45,656 bases of DNA from Rickettsiales bacterium (GTDB lineage: Bacteria > Pseudomonadota > Alphaproteobacteria > Rickettsiales > UBA1997). The notes under the pieces are model-generated. The model saw nothing but the letters and a program-made list of their open reading frames with translations, was not told the DNA's origin and did not search any database. The position numbers and the translations under genes are program-made. Positions 35,818 through 45,092 of the stretch are shown here, in pieces (position 1 is the stretch's first letter; each line of letters begins with the position of its first letter). The DNA lies in contig JAJTDS010000005.1 of assembly GCA_021298605.1 (NCBI GenBank), positions 1 to 45,656 of the forward strand, given 5' to 3'.

Positions 35818-37094
35818 CTCACTCTAAGCCTCACTCTTCTGCCTTTTTGAACAGAACTATACTTGTCAGAATATAAATACGATCTAAACTGATTCATTAC
35901 ATCAAGAACTACATTAACCATAATCAATATACCCGTACCTCCAACTGTCAGCGGAACAGAGTATTGAGTAACTATAATTTCTGGAATAACACATATAACA
36001 ACAAGGTATATACTTCCTAAAAAAGTTAATCTTACAACTATTTTATCTAAGTAATTTGCTGTATTTGCACCAGGCCTTATTCCCACTATAAAACAATTAC
36101 TTTTCTTTAAATTTTCAGCCACTTCCTCGGTATTAAATATTATAGAAGAATAAAAATAACAAAAAAACATAATCAAAATAGCAAATATAATCATATAAGT
36201 AAAATTACCTCTTGCAAATAAAGTACTTATAACTCCTCCAGACTCAGAATTAAATAACTGAGAAACAGCGGAAGGAATCATTAAAAACGAACTTGCAAAT
36301 ATTGGAGGTATAACACCAGACATATTTATCTTAAGAGGCAGAAATGATGAATCTTGCATCTTCATAGAACGCATTGTTGCACTAGAGGGATATTGAATCT
36401 TTATTTTTTTATAACTATTTTCTACAAAACAAATTAACAATAAAAGACCAACGAACATAATAAAAACCATCAATATAGATAAAAAACTATATCCCCCAGT
36501 TCTAGATAAATCAAATATTTGAACAAAACTTGATGGCAGAGAAGAAGCTATACCAACAAATATAATAACAGATATTCCGTTACCAATTCCAGCACTAGTT
36601 ATTCTATCACCAAACCACATGAGCATAACCGTACCACCAACCAGACTTACAACAGTTGTTAGTAAATAAATATTAGAATCTGAGACAAAAGCACTATTCT
36701 CGGAATTTGACAATGCGTAATAAACACCGAAAGATTGGAAAATCGCTAGAATTATGGTCAGATATTTTGTATACTGGTTTATTTTTGCTCTACCATATCC
36801 ACCCTCCTTCTTTAAAGATTCCAGACCTTTATGCATTGATGTCAAAAGTTGCATAACAATTGATGCAGTTATGTAAGGCATTATATTGAGTGCAAATATA
36901 CTCATTCTCTGTAGCGCACCCCCAGAAAATAAATTAACCATGCCAAAAACACTAGCCAATTCTGTTTGAAACATTTTTTTAACTACATCAGAATTTATTC
37001 CAGGAACCGGTATAAAAGTTCCAAATCTATATATCAATATTATCAATATTGTAAATATAATTCTATTTGTTAGTTCTGATTTTTTCTCTATCAC
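35814..37094 (-). CDS. secY: Protein translocase channel subunit SecY
   Basis: SecY is the membrane pore of the Sec translocon. Ten hydrophobic helices can be seen in 426 residues. 'RFGTFIPVPGIN' (helix 1 and plug region), 'NIMPYITASIVMQLLTS', 'FGDRITSAGIGNGISVIIFVGI' and the late 'GIRPGANTANYLDKIVVRLTFLG' are diagnostic, with the usual C-terminal basic tail. The SecY-dependent lipoproteins and VirB6 described here would use it. Confidence 0.97.
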   Translation of the reverse strand: MIEKKSELTNRIIFTILIILIYRFGTFIPVPGINSDVVKKMFQTELASVFGMVNLFSGGALQRMSIFALNIMPYITASIVMQLLTSMHKGLESLKKEGGYGRAKINQYTKYLTIILAIFQSFGVYYALSNSENSAFVSDSNIYLLTTVVSLVGGTVMLMWFGDRITSAGIGNGISVIIFVGIASSLPSSFVQIFDLSRTGGYSFLSILMVFIMFVGLLLLICFVENSYKKIKIQYPSSATMRSMKMQDSSFLPLKINMSGVIPPIFASSFLMIPSAVSQLFNSESGGVISTLFARGNFTYMIIFAILIMFFCYFYSSIIFNTEEVAENLKKSNCFIVGIRPGANTANYLDKIVVRLTFLGSIYLVVICVIPEIIVTQYSVPLTVGGTGILIMVNVVLDVMNQFRSYLYSDKYSSVQKGRRVRLRVR

Positions 37095-37102
37095 TTTTTC
37101 AG

Positions 37103-37528
37103 TTAACTTAGATTAAAACTCTTTGCAGACTGAGAATATAAATCAACTTTAACTTTAAAAGAAGGATTAAACTCTCCAGATCCACCTATTAGCTTTACTT
37201 TTGTATTTGCATTTTTTATAATACCAAGACTGCACAACTTCTCTTTATCTATAATATCGGCATAATTCTCTCCCAATATCAAAGATAAATTATCAATACT
37301 TATAGTTTGATAATTTTTTTTTGCAATATTAACAAAACCTCTTTTTGGTAATCTCATATGAATAGGAGTCTGACCGCCTTCAAAACCTTTTACAGCAGAT
37401 CCAGTTCTTGCCTTTTGACCTTTAACCCCTCTTCCAGAGGTCTTTCCTTTACTAGAACCTATTCCTCTACCAACTCTTATTCTTTCGTTAGTCTTTATTT
37501 TAACTAGATTGTTTAAAGATATTTTCAT
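37103..37528 (-). CDS. rplO: Ribosomal protein L15
   Basis: L15 binds 23S rRNA late in assembly. The first 65 residues hold the basic, Gly-rich region: '[26 protein letters not shown]' then '[17 protein letters not shown]'. The second part forms the globular domain. 141 residues. It lies eight bases before secY, as is standard. Confidence 0.96.
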   Translation of the reverse strand: MKISLNNLVKIKTNERIRVGRGIGSSKGKTSGRGVKGQKARTGSAVKGFEGGQTPIHMRLPKRGFVNIAKKNYQTISIDNLSLILGENYADIIDKEKLCSLGIIKNANTKVKLIGGSGEFNPSFKVKVDLYSQSAKSFNLS

Positions 37529-37530
37529 GA

Positions 37531-37731
37531 TTAACTTACTTTTATTAAATGATGAACTTTTTTAAGCATTCCCAAAACTGACTCAGTGCAATTAAGCTCA
37601 GATTTAGAGCCTATTCCGCTCAAACCTATACCCACAAGCGAGCCTTTTTGTTTTGAATTTAACTTTGATTTACTTTTTATTTGACACACGGTAATTTTTT
37701 TACCAAGCAAAAAATTTAGATTAATAGACAT
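37531..37731 (-). CDS. rpmD: Ribosomal protein L30
   Basis: A 66-residue protein with '[55 protein letters not shown]', matching the L30 fold (core 'GLGLxGIxxxxELxxTxxxxGMIxKVxHLxxV'). Two bases separate it from rplO. L30 is missing in some reduced genomes, so its retention is worth noting. Confidence 0.93.
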   Translation of the reverse strand: MSINLNFLLGKKITVCQIKSKSKLNSKQKGSLVGIGLSGIGSKSELNCTESVLGMLKKVHHLIKVS

Positions 37732-37743
37732 GATTTTTATAAT

Positions 37744-38298
37744 TTATTCTTGATTTATTTTTAGAATATAGTTTCTTTTTTTAATCACTTCAGATATTTC
37801 TTTGGATCTTTTTTCTGCAACAAGCTTTGGAGAGCTTAAAGATTTAAGAGCTTCAAATGTTGCACCTATCATATTGTAAGGATTAGAAGTTCCAACGGAC
37901 TTCGCCACTATATCTTGAATTCCCGCACATTCAAAAACAGCCCTCATAGGACCTCCAGCTATGACACCAGTACCAGAAGACGCAGATCTTATATATACTT
38001 TTGCTGAACAATATTTCGCAAAAACATCATGATGAACTGTTCTAGATTCTTTTAAAGAAATTTTTATCATTCTTTTTTTGGCAGATTCGAATGCTTTATT
38101 TTTTGCATCAGAAACTTCATTAGCATTGCCTTTTCCAAAACCAACCCTACCATTTTTATCACCAACTACAACGAGTGCTGCAAAAGACATATTTCTACCA
38201 CCTTTAACAGTTTTAGACACTCTATTAACAGCAACCAAAACTTCAACTATTTCGTTGCTAGCTTGTTTGTTTTGATTAATTTTATTTTGCTTTGTCAT
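37744..38298 (-). CDS. rpsE: Ribosomal protein S5
   Basis: S5 takes part in decoding accuracy at the mRNA entry. After a short variable N-terminus, '[50 protein letters not shown]' covers the double-stranded-RNA-binding domain. '[35 protein letters not shown]' covers the second domain. 184 residues. Confidence 0.97.
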   Translation of the reverse strand: MTKQNKINQNKQASNEIVEVLVAVNRVSKTVKGGRNMSFAALVVVGDKNGRVGFGKGNANEVSDAKNKAFESAKKRMIKISLKESRTVHHDVFAKYCSAKVYIRSASSGTGVIAGGPMRAVFECAGIQDIVAKSVGTSNPYNMIGATFEALKSLSSPKLVAEKRSKEISEVIKKRNYILKINQE

Positions 38299-38313
38299 TT
38301 ATTTCTAATTAAG

Positions 38314-38658
38314 TTAAAATTTTAAACCAAATTCCCTACAGGATTCGGCTAGAGCTTTTATTCTACCATTGTACAAATATGCACCTTTTTCAAAAACAAC
38401 CTCTATAATATTTTTTGAAACACAGATTTCTGCAAAACCTTTACCAACAAGCTTTGCCTTTTCCAAACCGCTCAACGGAGATTTCAAATCAAGATTTACA
38501 CTTGAAAAAGATGCTAAAACAATACCATCAATAGATATTAACTGAGCATGTATGTTTTTATTAGATCTGAAAACAACAACTCTAGGTCTAAGACCTTTGT
38601 TATTTTTTATAATCGAGCTTCTAACTCTAAACTTTCTTCTTTCGTAACTAGTTAACAT
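38314..38658 (-). CDS. rplR: Ribosomal protein L18
   Basis: L18 carries 5S rRNA to the large subunit. 'RRKFRVRSSIIKN', 'RPRVVVFRSNKNIHAQLIS', 'AKLVGKGFAEICVSKNIIEVVFEKGAYLYNGRIKALAESCREFGLKF' match the family over 114 residues. Normal position between rplF and rpsE. Confidence 0.96.
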   Translation of the reverse strand: MLTSYERRKFRVRSSIIKNNKGLRPRVVVFRSNKNIHAQLISIDGIVLASFSSVNLDLKSPLSGLEKAKLVGKGFAEICVSKNIIEVVFEKGAYLYNGRIKALAESCREFGLKF

Positions 38659-38659
38659 A

Positions 38660-39196
38660 TTATTTTTTCTTACCCTCTTTTCTTAAAATTTGTTTACCAA
38701 ATATTTTTACACCCTTTCCTTTGTAAGGTTCAGGCTTTCTAAACGAAATTATCTCGGATGCAACTTGACCAACCAAAACTTTATTATCACCAGATATAGT
38801 TATAAGATTTGGCTTTTCAAATGAGGCTTTTACACCTAAAGGCAACGCATAAAATATTTCATGACTAAATCCAAGAGACATTATAAGAACATCTTTTTCA
38901 ACAGACGCTTTATATCCAACTCCATTTATCTCTAAAACAACCTTAAAACCAGAAGACAATCCAGAAACAATATTTTTTATATTACTTCTATTCATTCCGA
39001 CAAACATTGATGTATTTGGTTGCGAATTTTCTTCTGAAGTTAATTTTATAGAATTTCTTTCAAGCTTAGCAATAACTCCTTTGGAAACTGTATAATTTTT
39101 CTCAACAGCTCCAGAGATAAATTTTATATTTTTTCCGTTTATATCAACTTTGATATTATCAGGAACTATGATTGGTAATTTTCCTACTCTAGACAT
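38660..39196 (-). CDS. rplF: Ribosomal protein L6
   Basis: L6 sits near the factor-binding site. The 178-residue protein begins 'MSRVGKLPIIVP' and ends with 'RKPEPYKGKGVKIFGKQILRKEGKKK', both diagnostic. The internal 'EINGVGYKASVEKDVLIMSLGFSHEI' is the second domain. One base separates its stop from the rplR start. Confidence 0.97.
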   Translation of the reverse strand: MSRVGKLPIIVPDNIKVDINGKNIKFISGAVEKNYTVSKGVIAKLERNSIKLTSEENSQPNTSMFVGMNRSNIKNIVSGLSSGFKVVLEINGVGYKASVEKDVLIMSLGFSHEIFYALPLGVKASFEKPNLITISGDNKVLVGQVASEIISFRKPEPYKGKGVKIFGKQILRKEGKKK

Positions 39197-39205
39197 TATA
39201 ATTGA

Positions 39206-39598
39206 TTAAAATATTTTTAAAAGAACTTCACCGCCAATATTATCAACCCTAGCTTGATGATCTGTCACCAATCCTCTGTGAGTTGAAATTAAAACTACAC
39301 CTAATCCATTTTTAACAATAGGTATATTTTTTGACGAACAATAATATCTTCTACCTGGCTTAGAAACAACTTCTATCTCATTAATAACAGAATTATAGTT
39401 TAGATATTTCAAATGAATCTCCAAAATATCACCCTTATCAGTACTTAATTTTGTATAGTTTGATATATAGCCCTCATCTTTTAATATTTTTAGTATCGAC
39501 TCTCTTATTATAGAGTAAGGAGAGGATATTTTTGTTTTTTTTGCTAGACAACCATTTTTGATTCTAGCAACTAAATCTGAAACTGAGTGATTAAACAT
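39206..39598 (-). CDS. rpsH: Ribosomal protein S8
   Basis: S8 binds the central domain of 16S rRNA. 'SVSDLVARIKNGCLAKKTKISSPYSIIRESILKILKDEGYI' and the end 'GLGVVLISTHRGLVTDHQARVDNIGGEVLLKIF' are typical. 130 residues, directly before rplF. It is known in enterics as the spc autoregulator; that role is not tested here. Confidence 0.97.
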   Translation of the reverse strand: MFNHSVSDLVARIKNGCLAKKTKISSPYSIIRESILKILKDEGYISNYTKLSTDKGDILEIHLKYLNYNSVINEIEVVSKPGRRYYCSSKNIPIVKNGLGVVLISTHRGLVTDHQARVDNIGGEVLLKIF

Positions 39599-39616
39599 TT
39601 TTATTACTTAAATTTA

Positions 39617-39922
39617 TTACCAACTGGACTTGACTAAACCAGGAACCTGACCCCAAGAAGCCAACTCTCTTAATATCATTCTTGATAAACCAAATTTTCT
39701 AAGATTTCCTCTAGGACGACCAGTGACAGCACATCTATTTCTATATCTAACAGAAGATGAGTTTCTTGACATTTGAGAAAGTTTTAATTGAGCGGAAAGC
39801 CTGTCTTCAAAGCTAATAGACTTATCCTTTAAAATAAGAGATAGAGACAATCTCTTTTTAGATTTTATTTCTATTAGCTTTTTTCTGTTTTTGTTCCTTC
39901 TAATTAGGGATTTTTTTGCCAT
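39617..39922 (-). CDS. rpsN: Ribosomal protein S14 (zinc-free type)
   Basis: The 101-residue length and the absence of the CxxC pairs show the zinc-free form found in proteobacteria. 'SVRYRNRCAVTGRPRGNLRKFGLSRMILRELASWGQVPGLVKSSW' is the conserved C-terminal half. It lies between rplE and rpsH. Confidence 0.96.
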   Translation of the reverse strand: MAKKSLIRRNKNRKKLIEIKSKKRLSLSLILKDKSISFEDRLSAQLKLSQMSRNSSSVRYRNRCAVTGRPRGNLRKFGLSRMILRELASWGQVPGLVKSSW

Positions 39923-39932
39923 TTTAAAATAT

Positions 39933-40469
39933 CTATTTAATTGGTAAGTTAAGTTTTTTTAGTAAGTACAATGTTTCTTCTTTTGTTTTTGCAGTTGTAA
40001 TGATATTAATATTCATTCCAAAACTTTTTACAATATTATCTAGATTAACTTCTAGAAAAACACTATGCTCTTTTATTCCAAAGCCATAATGATGACTCTG
40101 ATTAAAACCTTTTGAGGACAAGCCTCTGAAATCTCTTATTCTTGGCAAAGCTATATTTACCAATTTATCAATAAATCTATACATATTTTTACCCCTAAGA
40201 GTTACTTTACAACCTATAGGAAGATCTTTTCTTAACTTAAATGTTGAAATAGCTTTTTTTGCATAACATATAGTGGATTTTTGACCAGCTATATTTGAAA
40301 GTTGATTAGATATATAAGAAATGGTTTTATTATCGCTTTCTGTAGCCTTGATACCCACATTTAAACTTATCATTTTTAATCTTGGAATCTGAAGATCGTT
40401 TTTGTAAGAAAAATGAGTTTTTATTTCAGAAGAGACAGATTTATATATTTTTTCTGTAAGAGTTTGCAT
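39933..40469 (-). CDS. rplE: Ribosomal protein L5
   Basis: L5 contacts 5S rRNA and the P-site tRNA. 'RLKMISLNVGIKATESDNK' in the first part, 'KAISTFKLRKDLPIGCKVTLRGKNMYRFIDKLVNIALPRIRDFRGLSSKGFN' in the middle and 'EVNLDNIVKSFGMNINIITTAKTKEET' at the end match the family. 178 residues. Confidence 0.97.
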   Translation of the reverse strand: MQTLTEKIYKSVSSEIKTHFSYKNDLQIPRLKMISLNVGIKATESDNKTISYISNQLSNIAGQKSTICYAKKAISTFKLRKDLPIGCKVTLRGKNMYRFIDKLVNIALPRIRDFRGLSSKGFNQSHHYGFGIKEHSVFLEVNLDNIVKSFGMNINIITTAKTKEETLYLLKKLNLPIK

Positions 40470-40475
40470 AATTCA

Positions 40476-40793
40476 TTATTTAATTTTTTCGCCAGTTTTT
40501 TTAGAAATTCTGAACTTTCTTTTAAAATTTTTACCATCTCTTTGTTCTGTAAAAAACTTAACCTTTACAGGTTTATCATTTTCTACATGAGATATGTTTG
40601 AAATGTGTATAGGCTTTTCAACCTTAACTATCGACCCTGGGTTATTATTAGTAGGTTTTTTATGAACCTTACTAATAGAAACACCCTCAACAACTACTCT
40701 ATTGTCTATTATGGATGATATTTTACCTACTTTACCCTTATCCGAACCTGTAATAACTATTACCGAGTCGCCAGTTTTGAATTTTTGAGCCAT
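40476..40793 (-). CDS. rplX: Ribosomal protein L24
   Basis: L24 starts folding of the 50S subunit. 105 residues with a KOW motif: 'KTGDSVIVITGSDKGKVGKISSI', then 'GVSISKVHKKPTNNNPGSIVKVEKPIHISNI'. The start ATG shares one base with the rplN stop (TAATG), giving translational coupling. Confidence 0.96.
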   Translation of the reverse strand: MAQKFKTGDSVIVITGSDKGKVGKISSIIDNRVVVEGVSISKVHKKPTNNNPGSIVKVEKPIHISNISHVENDKPVKVKFFTEQRDGKNFKRKFRISKKTGEKIK

Positions 40794-41161
40794 TATAAAA
40801 CCTCCGTAGCTAGTGAAGCAATTTTTAGGAAGTTTTTTGTTCTAACTTCCCTTGCAACAGGACCAAACACCCTTGATGCTATTAATTCACCGTTTTTATC
40901 AACTAAAACAACCGCATTATCGTCAAATTTCACGAAACTACCGTCAGGTCTGGTTATTTTATTTTTCGTTCTAACTATTACGCCTCTAGCAACTTGACCT
41001 TTTTTAACTTTCGCCCCAGGAATAACTTCATTTATTGCTAGCACTATTATATCGCCTATACCAGTTATCATGTGATTTGAACCACCTAACACCTTTATAC
41101 AGGTCGCATATTTTGCACCAGAATTATCTGCTACAACAAGCTTTGTTTGCATTTGAATCAT
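40793..41161 (-). CDS. rplN: Ribosomal protein L14
   Basis: L14 lies at the subunit interface. '[28 protein letters not shown]' and '[53 protein letters not shown]' are highly conserved. 122 residues. Confidence 0.98.
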   Translation of the reverse strand: MIQMQTKLVVADNSGAKYATCIKVLGGSNHMITGIGDIIVLAINEVIPGAKVKKGQVARGVIVRTKNKITRPDGSFVKFDDNAVVLVDKNGELIASRVFGPVAREVRTKNFLKIASLATEVL

Positions 41162-41174
41162 TTTTTACTCACAC

Positions 41175-41390
41175 TTAGTTGTTTTTTATTGACCATCTCT
41201 TTAACTTCGAGATTGGCCTACAAGGAACTATTTCTATTTCGTCTCCAACATTAACTTTAAGACCAAGGGAGTCAACTAGATATTTTTTATGAGTCGTTAT
41301 ATATTTATGATAACGATCATGCTTTTTATAGACAGTTGATACAGCCTTAAAGGTTGAAGAATCTATAATATTTAAAACTTTTACTTTCAT
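41175..41390 (-). CDS. rpsQ: Ribosomal protein S17
   Basis: S17 binds the 5' domain of 16S rRNA. The 71 residues have 'STFKAVSTVYKKHDRYHKYITTHKKYLVDSLGLKVNVGDEIEIVPCRPISKLKRWSI', the OB-fold consensus. At 71 it is slightly shorter than the E. coli form. The gene follows the rpmC stop with no gap. Confidence 0.96.
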   Translation of the reverse strand: MKVKVLNIIDSSTFKAVSTVYKKHDRYHKYITTHKKYLVDSLGLKVNVGDEIEIVPCRPISKLKRWSIKNN

Positions 41391-41552
41391 TTATTTTTTT
41401 TTATTTATTTTGGTAAAAATTCTAGCAATTTCTTTTTTTTTAAGACGAACATCTTTTAAAGAAAGAGAATTATTAGCGGTAATTTTATTAAAAGCTATTT
41501 CTTTTTTTAAGTTTGATATCTGAGATATCAATAGTTTTTTATTTTCACTCAT
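41391..41552 (-). CDS. rpmC: Ribosomal protein L29, very short
   Basis: Reading minus from the ATG at 41552 gives 53 codons to TAA at 41393-41391. The protein begins 'MSENKKLLISQISNLKKEI' and ends 'KDVRLKKKEIARIFTKINKKK'. The second part matches the L29 consensus (R-x-x-K-K-x-I-A-R-I-x-T). It is short for L29 (usually about 60-70). It fits exactly between rplP and rpsQ, where rpmC belongs, and its stop abuts the rpsQ start. Confidence 0.92.
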   Translation of the reverse strand: MSENKKLLISQISNLKKEIAFNKITANNSLSLKDVRLKKKEIARIFTKINKKK

Positions 41553-41563
41553 CTTTTTATTAT

Positions 41564-41977
41564 CTATATTAAGGTTACAATTTTAGACTTGAATGGAAGT
41601 TTAGCAGATGCCTTCAACAAAGAATTTACCGCAGATTCATTGTCTATTCCATCTATTTCAAAAACTATTCTTCCTGGCTTAATTTTTGCAATGTAATATT
41701 CAACATTTCCTTTACCGCTACCCATTCTAACTTCAGCAGGTTTTTTAGTTACGGGAGTATGTGGAAACACCATTATCCAAAGCTTTCCAGCCCTTTTCAT
41801 ATATCTACTTATCACTTTTCTTGCAGATTCTATTTGCTTAGAATTTAGCTTAGCAGGCTCAAGAGCTTTTAAACCAAATGAGCCAAATTTAAGAGAATTA
41901 CCATTAGAAGATATACCTAATATTTTTTTTCCGCCCTTTTGCGATTTTCTATATTTTGTTTTAGCAGGAGTAAGCAT
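41564..41977 (-). CDS. rplP: Ribosomal protein L16
   Basis: L16 helps set the A-site tRNA. 'MLTPAKTKYRKSQKG' opens, 'FGSFGLKALEPAKLNSKQIESARKVISRYMKRAGKLWIMVFPHTPVTKKPAEVRMGSGKG' is the core. 137 residues, preceding rpmC. Confidence 0.97.
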   Translation of the reverse strand: MLTPAKTKYRKSQKGGKKILGISSNGNSLKFGSFGLKALEPAKLNSKQIESARKVISRYMKRAGKLWIMVFPHTPVTKKPAEVRMGSGKGNVEYYIAKIKPGRIVFEIDGIDNESAVNSLLKASAKLPFKSKIVTLI

Positions 41978-41982
41978 TTTAA

Positions 41983-42627
41983 TTAACTAATTTTGTTATT
42001 CTTTTTTTCTATAAAACCTTTATAGATCCAAACTTTTACACCTATTACACCATAAGTTGTATAGGCATTTGCAGTTGCATAATCTATATTACAACGAATT
42101 GTATGAAGAGGTATAGAACCTTCTTTATACCATTCAGTTCTTGCAATTTCAGCTCCACCTAACCTACCAGCACAGCTTACTTTTATACCCATAGCACCTT
42201 GCTTCATAGTTGATTGCATTACTTTTTTCATAGCTTTTTTAAATGCAACCCTTCCTTCAAGTTGCTTCGCTATCGATTGAGCAACTAATGATGAACTCAT
42301 ATCAGGCTTGTCTATTTCAACAATCTTAACTTCAACTTTAGAGTTTGCAATTTTACTAATTGAATCGCTTATTTTTTCGATGTCAAGACCTTTTTTACCT
42401 ATTAACACCCCTGGCTTAGAGGTTTTTATTACTACATTAATCTTTTCGGAAGGTCTCTCAATTACAACACTCCCTACACCACAATGAGAGTAATTCTTTT
42501 TTACAAAATTTCTTATCTCAATGTCATTAATCAGTTTTTTTGAGTAATTTCTTTTGTCATACCAAACAGACTCCCAATTTTTACTATTCAGAAGTCTAAA
42601 ACCGACTGGATTAACTTTTTGACCCAT
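41983..42627 (-). CDS. rpsC: Ribosomal protein S3
   Basis: S3 forms part of the mRNA entry channel and helicase. 'MGQKVNPVGFRL' opens; 'KPGVLIGKKGLDIEKI' is the KH-domain GxxG loop; 'GRLGGAEIARTEWYKEGSIPLHTIRCNIDYATANAYTTYGVIGVKVWIYKG' is the C-terminal domain. 214 residues. Confidence 0.98.
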   Translation of the reverse strand: MGQKVNPVGFRLLNSKNWESVWYDKRNYSKKLINDIEIRNFVKKNYSHCGVGSVVIERPSEKINVVIKTSKPGVLIGKKGLDIEKISDSISKIANSKVEVKIVEIDKPDMSSSLVAQSIAKQLEGRVAFKKAMKKVMQSTMKQGAMGIKVSCAGRLGGAEIARTEWYKEGSIPLHTIRCNIDYATANAYTTYGVIGVKVWIYKGFIEKKNNKIS

Positions 42628-42644
42628 TTTTTAATATCTCCCTT

Positions 42645-43007
42645 TTATTTAACTTTTTCTTTTGAATAATTCTCTTCTAAAGTAACCTTAATATTACTAA
42701 AAGTTTTTAATATTCTGCTAGATTTGCCACGACCTCTTGCAGAAAATCTTTTTAGAGCAAAAGCTCTACCAACATCAAACTTTTTTATGTAAAGCAAATC
42801 AACATCCATATTATGGTTGTTTTCAGCATTTGACATTGCAGAATAAACTAAGGCTCTTACCACAGGAGCCAGCTTTAAGTTAGAAAATTTTAAAACCTTT
42901 AAAGAATCAGATACTTTCATACCAGAAAGGTTTTTGGTTATTTTTAATACTTTTAGTGGGCTAGATTTAACCGAAGACAAGCTAGCTACAGCGACTTTGT
43001 TACTCAT
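42645..43007 (-). CDS. rplV: Ribosomal protein L22
   Basis: L22 lines the exit tunnel. 120 residues with 'LSSVKSSPLKVLKITKNLSGMKVSDSLKVLKFSNLKLAPVVRALVYSAMSNAENNH' and the tunnel-hairpin region 'VGRAFALKRFSARGRGKSSRILKTFSNIKVTLEE'. It sits between rpsS and rpsC. Confidence 0.97.
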   Translation of the reverse strand: MSNKVAVASLSSVKSSPLKVLKITKNLSGMKVSDSLKVLKFSNLKLAPVVRALVYSAMSNAENNHNMDVDLLYIKKFDVGRAFALKRFSARGRGKSSRILKTFSNIKVTLEENYSKEKVK

Positions 43008-43010
43008 TTT

Positions 43011-43289
43011 CTAATCTTTTTTTAGTTTTTTATCACCAGAATGTCCGTAGAATATTCTGGTCGGAGCAAATTCCCCAAACTTATGTCCAACCATACCTTC
43101 AGTCACAGAGACAGAAACAAATTTTTTGCCGTTATGAACCGCAAAGTTGATACCAACAAATTGAGGAATTATAACCGATCTTCTAGACCATGTTTTTATT
43201 ATGGTTTTTTTAGGAGAATCGTTATATTCTTTAACTTTTTTTAACAAATATCCGTCTACAAACGGAACTTTCCAAGATGATCTAGGCAT
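43011..43289 (-). CDS. rpsS: Ribosomal protein S19
   Basis: S19 forms the 30S head with S13. The 92 residues begin '[16 protein letters not shown]', contain '[50 protein letters not shown]' and end with a basic tail, all typical. Confidence 0.97.
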   Translation of the reverse strand: MPRSSWKVPFVDGYLLKKVKEYNDSPKKTIIKTWSRRSVIIPQFVGINFAVHNGKKFVSVSVTEGMVGHKFGEFAPTRIFYGHSGDKKLKKD

Positions 43290-43296
43290 ATTTTAA

Positions 43297-44130
43297 CTAT
43301 TTATTTCTACGAGATTTTACGATTAATTTATTGGTATACTTGTTTCTTTTTCTAGTAATTTTTCCTTTTGCAGATTTACCAGTAGGGGAAACAGGATGTC
43401 TACCTCCAGAAGTTTTACCTTCACCACCACCGTGAGGATGATCAACGGGATTCATTGCAACACCTCTAACAGTAGGTCTAATACCAAGCCACCTTGATCT
43501 ACCAGCCTTACCCAAAGATATGTTCTTATTATCTAGATTTGAAACCGAACCAACTGTAGCAAGACATTCGAGAGAAAATAACCTTATTTCTCCAGATTGC
43601 ATTTTTAATAAACCATAACCACCATCTTTACCAACTAGTTGTGAATATGAGCCAGCGGCTCTTGACACAGCACCGCCACAACTAGGTTTTAATTCTATAT
43701 TATGAACAATCGTTCCTATAGGCATAACAGATAATGGCATAGAATTACCTATTTTTACATCTATCAAACTTCTAGAAGACATTATCTTGTCTCCAATTGA
43801 TATTTTATGAGGAGCTATTATATAAGAATAGACACCGTCTGAATATTTCAGTAAACATATGAAGGATGTTCTATTTGGATCATATTCAACTCTTTCAACA
43901 ACCGCTTGTATATCGTATCTATCTCTCTTAAAATCTATGACCCTAAAAGATTTTTTATGACCTGCAGATTTATGTCTAACGGTTATATGACCAATATTGT
44001 TTCTTCCTGAATGCTCTTTTATTTTAGTAGTTAGCATTTTCATTGGAGAACCCTTCCATAACTCACTCTTATCAATGCTTATAAGAGTTCTTAGTGAAGG
44101 AGTTATAGCTTTATAGTTTTTAAGAGCCAT
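43297..44130 (-). CDS. rplB: Ribosomal protein L2
   Basis: L2 is a core protein near the peptidyl transferase centre. '[28 protein letters not shown]' and '[51 protein letters not shown]' include the essential His in the PHGGGEG loop. 277 residues. Confidence 0.98.
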   Translation of the reverse strand: MALKNYKAITPSLRTLISIDKSELWKGSPMKMLTTKIKEHSGRNNIGHITVRHKSAGHKKSFRVIDFKRDRYDIQAVVERVEYDPNRTSFICLLKYSDGVYSYIIAPHKISIGDKIMSSRSLIDVKIGNSMPLSVMPIGTIVHNIELKPSCGGAVSRAAGSYSQLVGKDGGYGLLKMQSGEIRLFSLECLATVGSVSNLDNKNISLGKAGRSRWLGIRPTVRGVAMNPVDHPHGGGEGKTSGGRHPVSPTGKSAKGKITRKRNKYTNKLIVKSRRNK

Positions 44131-44131
44131 T

Positions 44132-44416
44132 TTATAAACCTAAATTAATTGATTGACCTTCTTTTAAAGTAACTATAGCCTTTTTAAAAGCTTTTGTATT
44201 ACCTTCTTTTCCTTTAAATCTCTTAATTTTTGATTTTGAGTTTATTATGTTAACCATCTCAACATCAACATTAAAAATTTTTTTTATTAAGGAAGACACT
44301 TCTTTTTTACAACAAGAAGAATCAACCTTAAAGTGATATTTATTTAACTGGGAAGACTGATTTGACTTCTCAGTACTTATAAGATTTTTTATTTTATCAT
44401 ATTTAATAAATGACAT
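44132..44416 (-). CDS. rplW: Ribosomal protein L23
   Basis: L23 sits at the exit of the tunnel and is the docking site for trigger factor and SRP. '[54 protein letters not shown]' covers the core; the tail '[14 protein letters not shown]' matches. 94 residues. Its stop lies one base before the rplB start. Confidence 0.95.
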   Translation of the reverse strand: MSFIKYDKIKNLISTEKSNQSSQLNKYHFKVDSSCCKKEVSSLIKKIFNVDVEMVNIINSKSKIKRFKGKEGNTKAFKKAIVTLKEGQSINLGL

Positions 44417-44445
44417 TTTTCCTCGCTAATATATTACTACAAATT

Positions 44446-45090
44446 TTACAACAGAATATCGTTCACTATAATTGATTGAAAAACTTTTTCATCAATCATC
44501 AGGTTATCGAATTTTATTATATCATAAACATTTATAGCTTTAGAATCAATTGATTTTAAAGACTTGTTATTCCTAGTTGCTTCGTTTATAAATTTACCTT
44601 GATTTACTGAAGAATCGTAAACAATAAGAGCATTATCCACACCATTGCCAGCAAGAATGTTCTTTAACTCTGAAGTTTTTATTCTGGTAGAGAAGTTATT
44701 AAACAAAACAAGCTTATTATTTTGTATTTTAGATGTTATTACATCATACAAAGCTTTTAAGACTATCTTTTTTGGAATAGAGAAATCAAAGCTACGAGGA
44801 ACTGGTCCATGGCAAGTTCTTCCGCCAACAAATTGAACAGATCTTCTGCTACCTTGTCTTGCCCTGCCAGTTCCTTTTTGTTTCCAAGGCTTAGCGGTGG
44901 TTCCAGATATTTCTGACATTGTTTTTACTTTCGCAGAACCAGATCTTCTTCTAGCGAGCTGCCAGCGAACAACATAGGCAATGTTTGATTCACTAATATA
45001 GTGACTTTCGTCTTGATTGCCAATTTGAAATTCTTGTTGCGAAGATTTCTGACCAGATATATCTATTGTTTTTAAATTAATGTTAGTCAT
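44446..45090 (-). CDS. rplD: Ribosomal protein L4
   Basis: L4 forms the tunnel constriction with L22, and in enterics also regulates the S10 operon. The 214 residues contain 'RRSGSAKVKTMSEISGTTAKPWKQKGTGRARQGSRRSVQFVGGRTCHGPVPRSFDFSIPKKIVLKAL'. It is followed by rplW after about 30 bp. Confidence 0.97.
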   Translation of the reverse strand: MTNINLKTIDISGQKSSQQEFQIGNQDESHYISESNIAYVVRWQLARRRSGSAKVKTMSEISGTTAKPWKQKGTGRARQGSRRSVQFVGGRTCHGPVPRSFDFSIPKKIVLKALYDVITSKIQNNKLVLFNNFSTRIKTSELKNILAGNGVDNALIVYDSSVNQGKFINEATRNNKSLKSIDSKAINVYDIIKFDNLMIDEKVFQSIIVNDILL

Positions 45091-45092
45091 TT

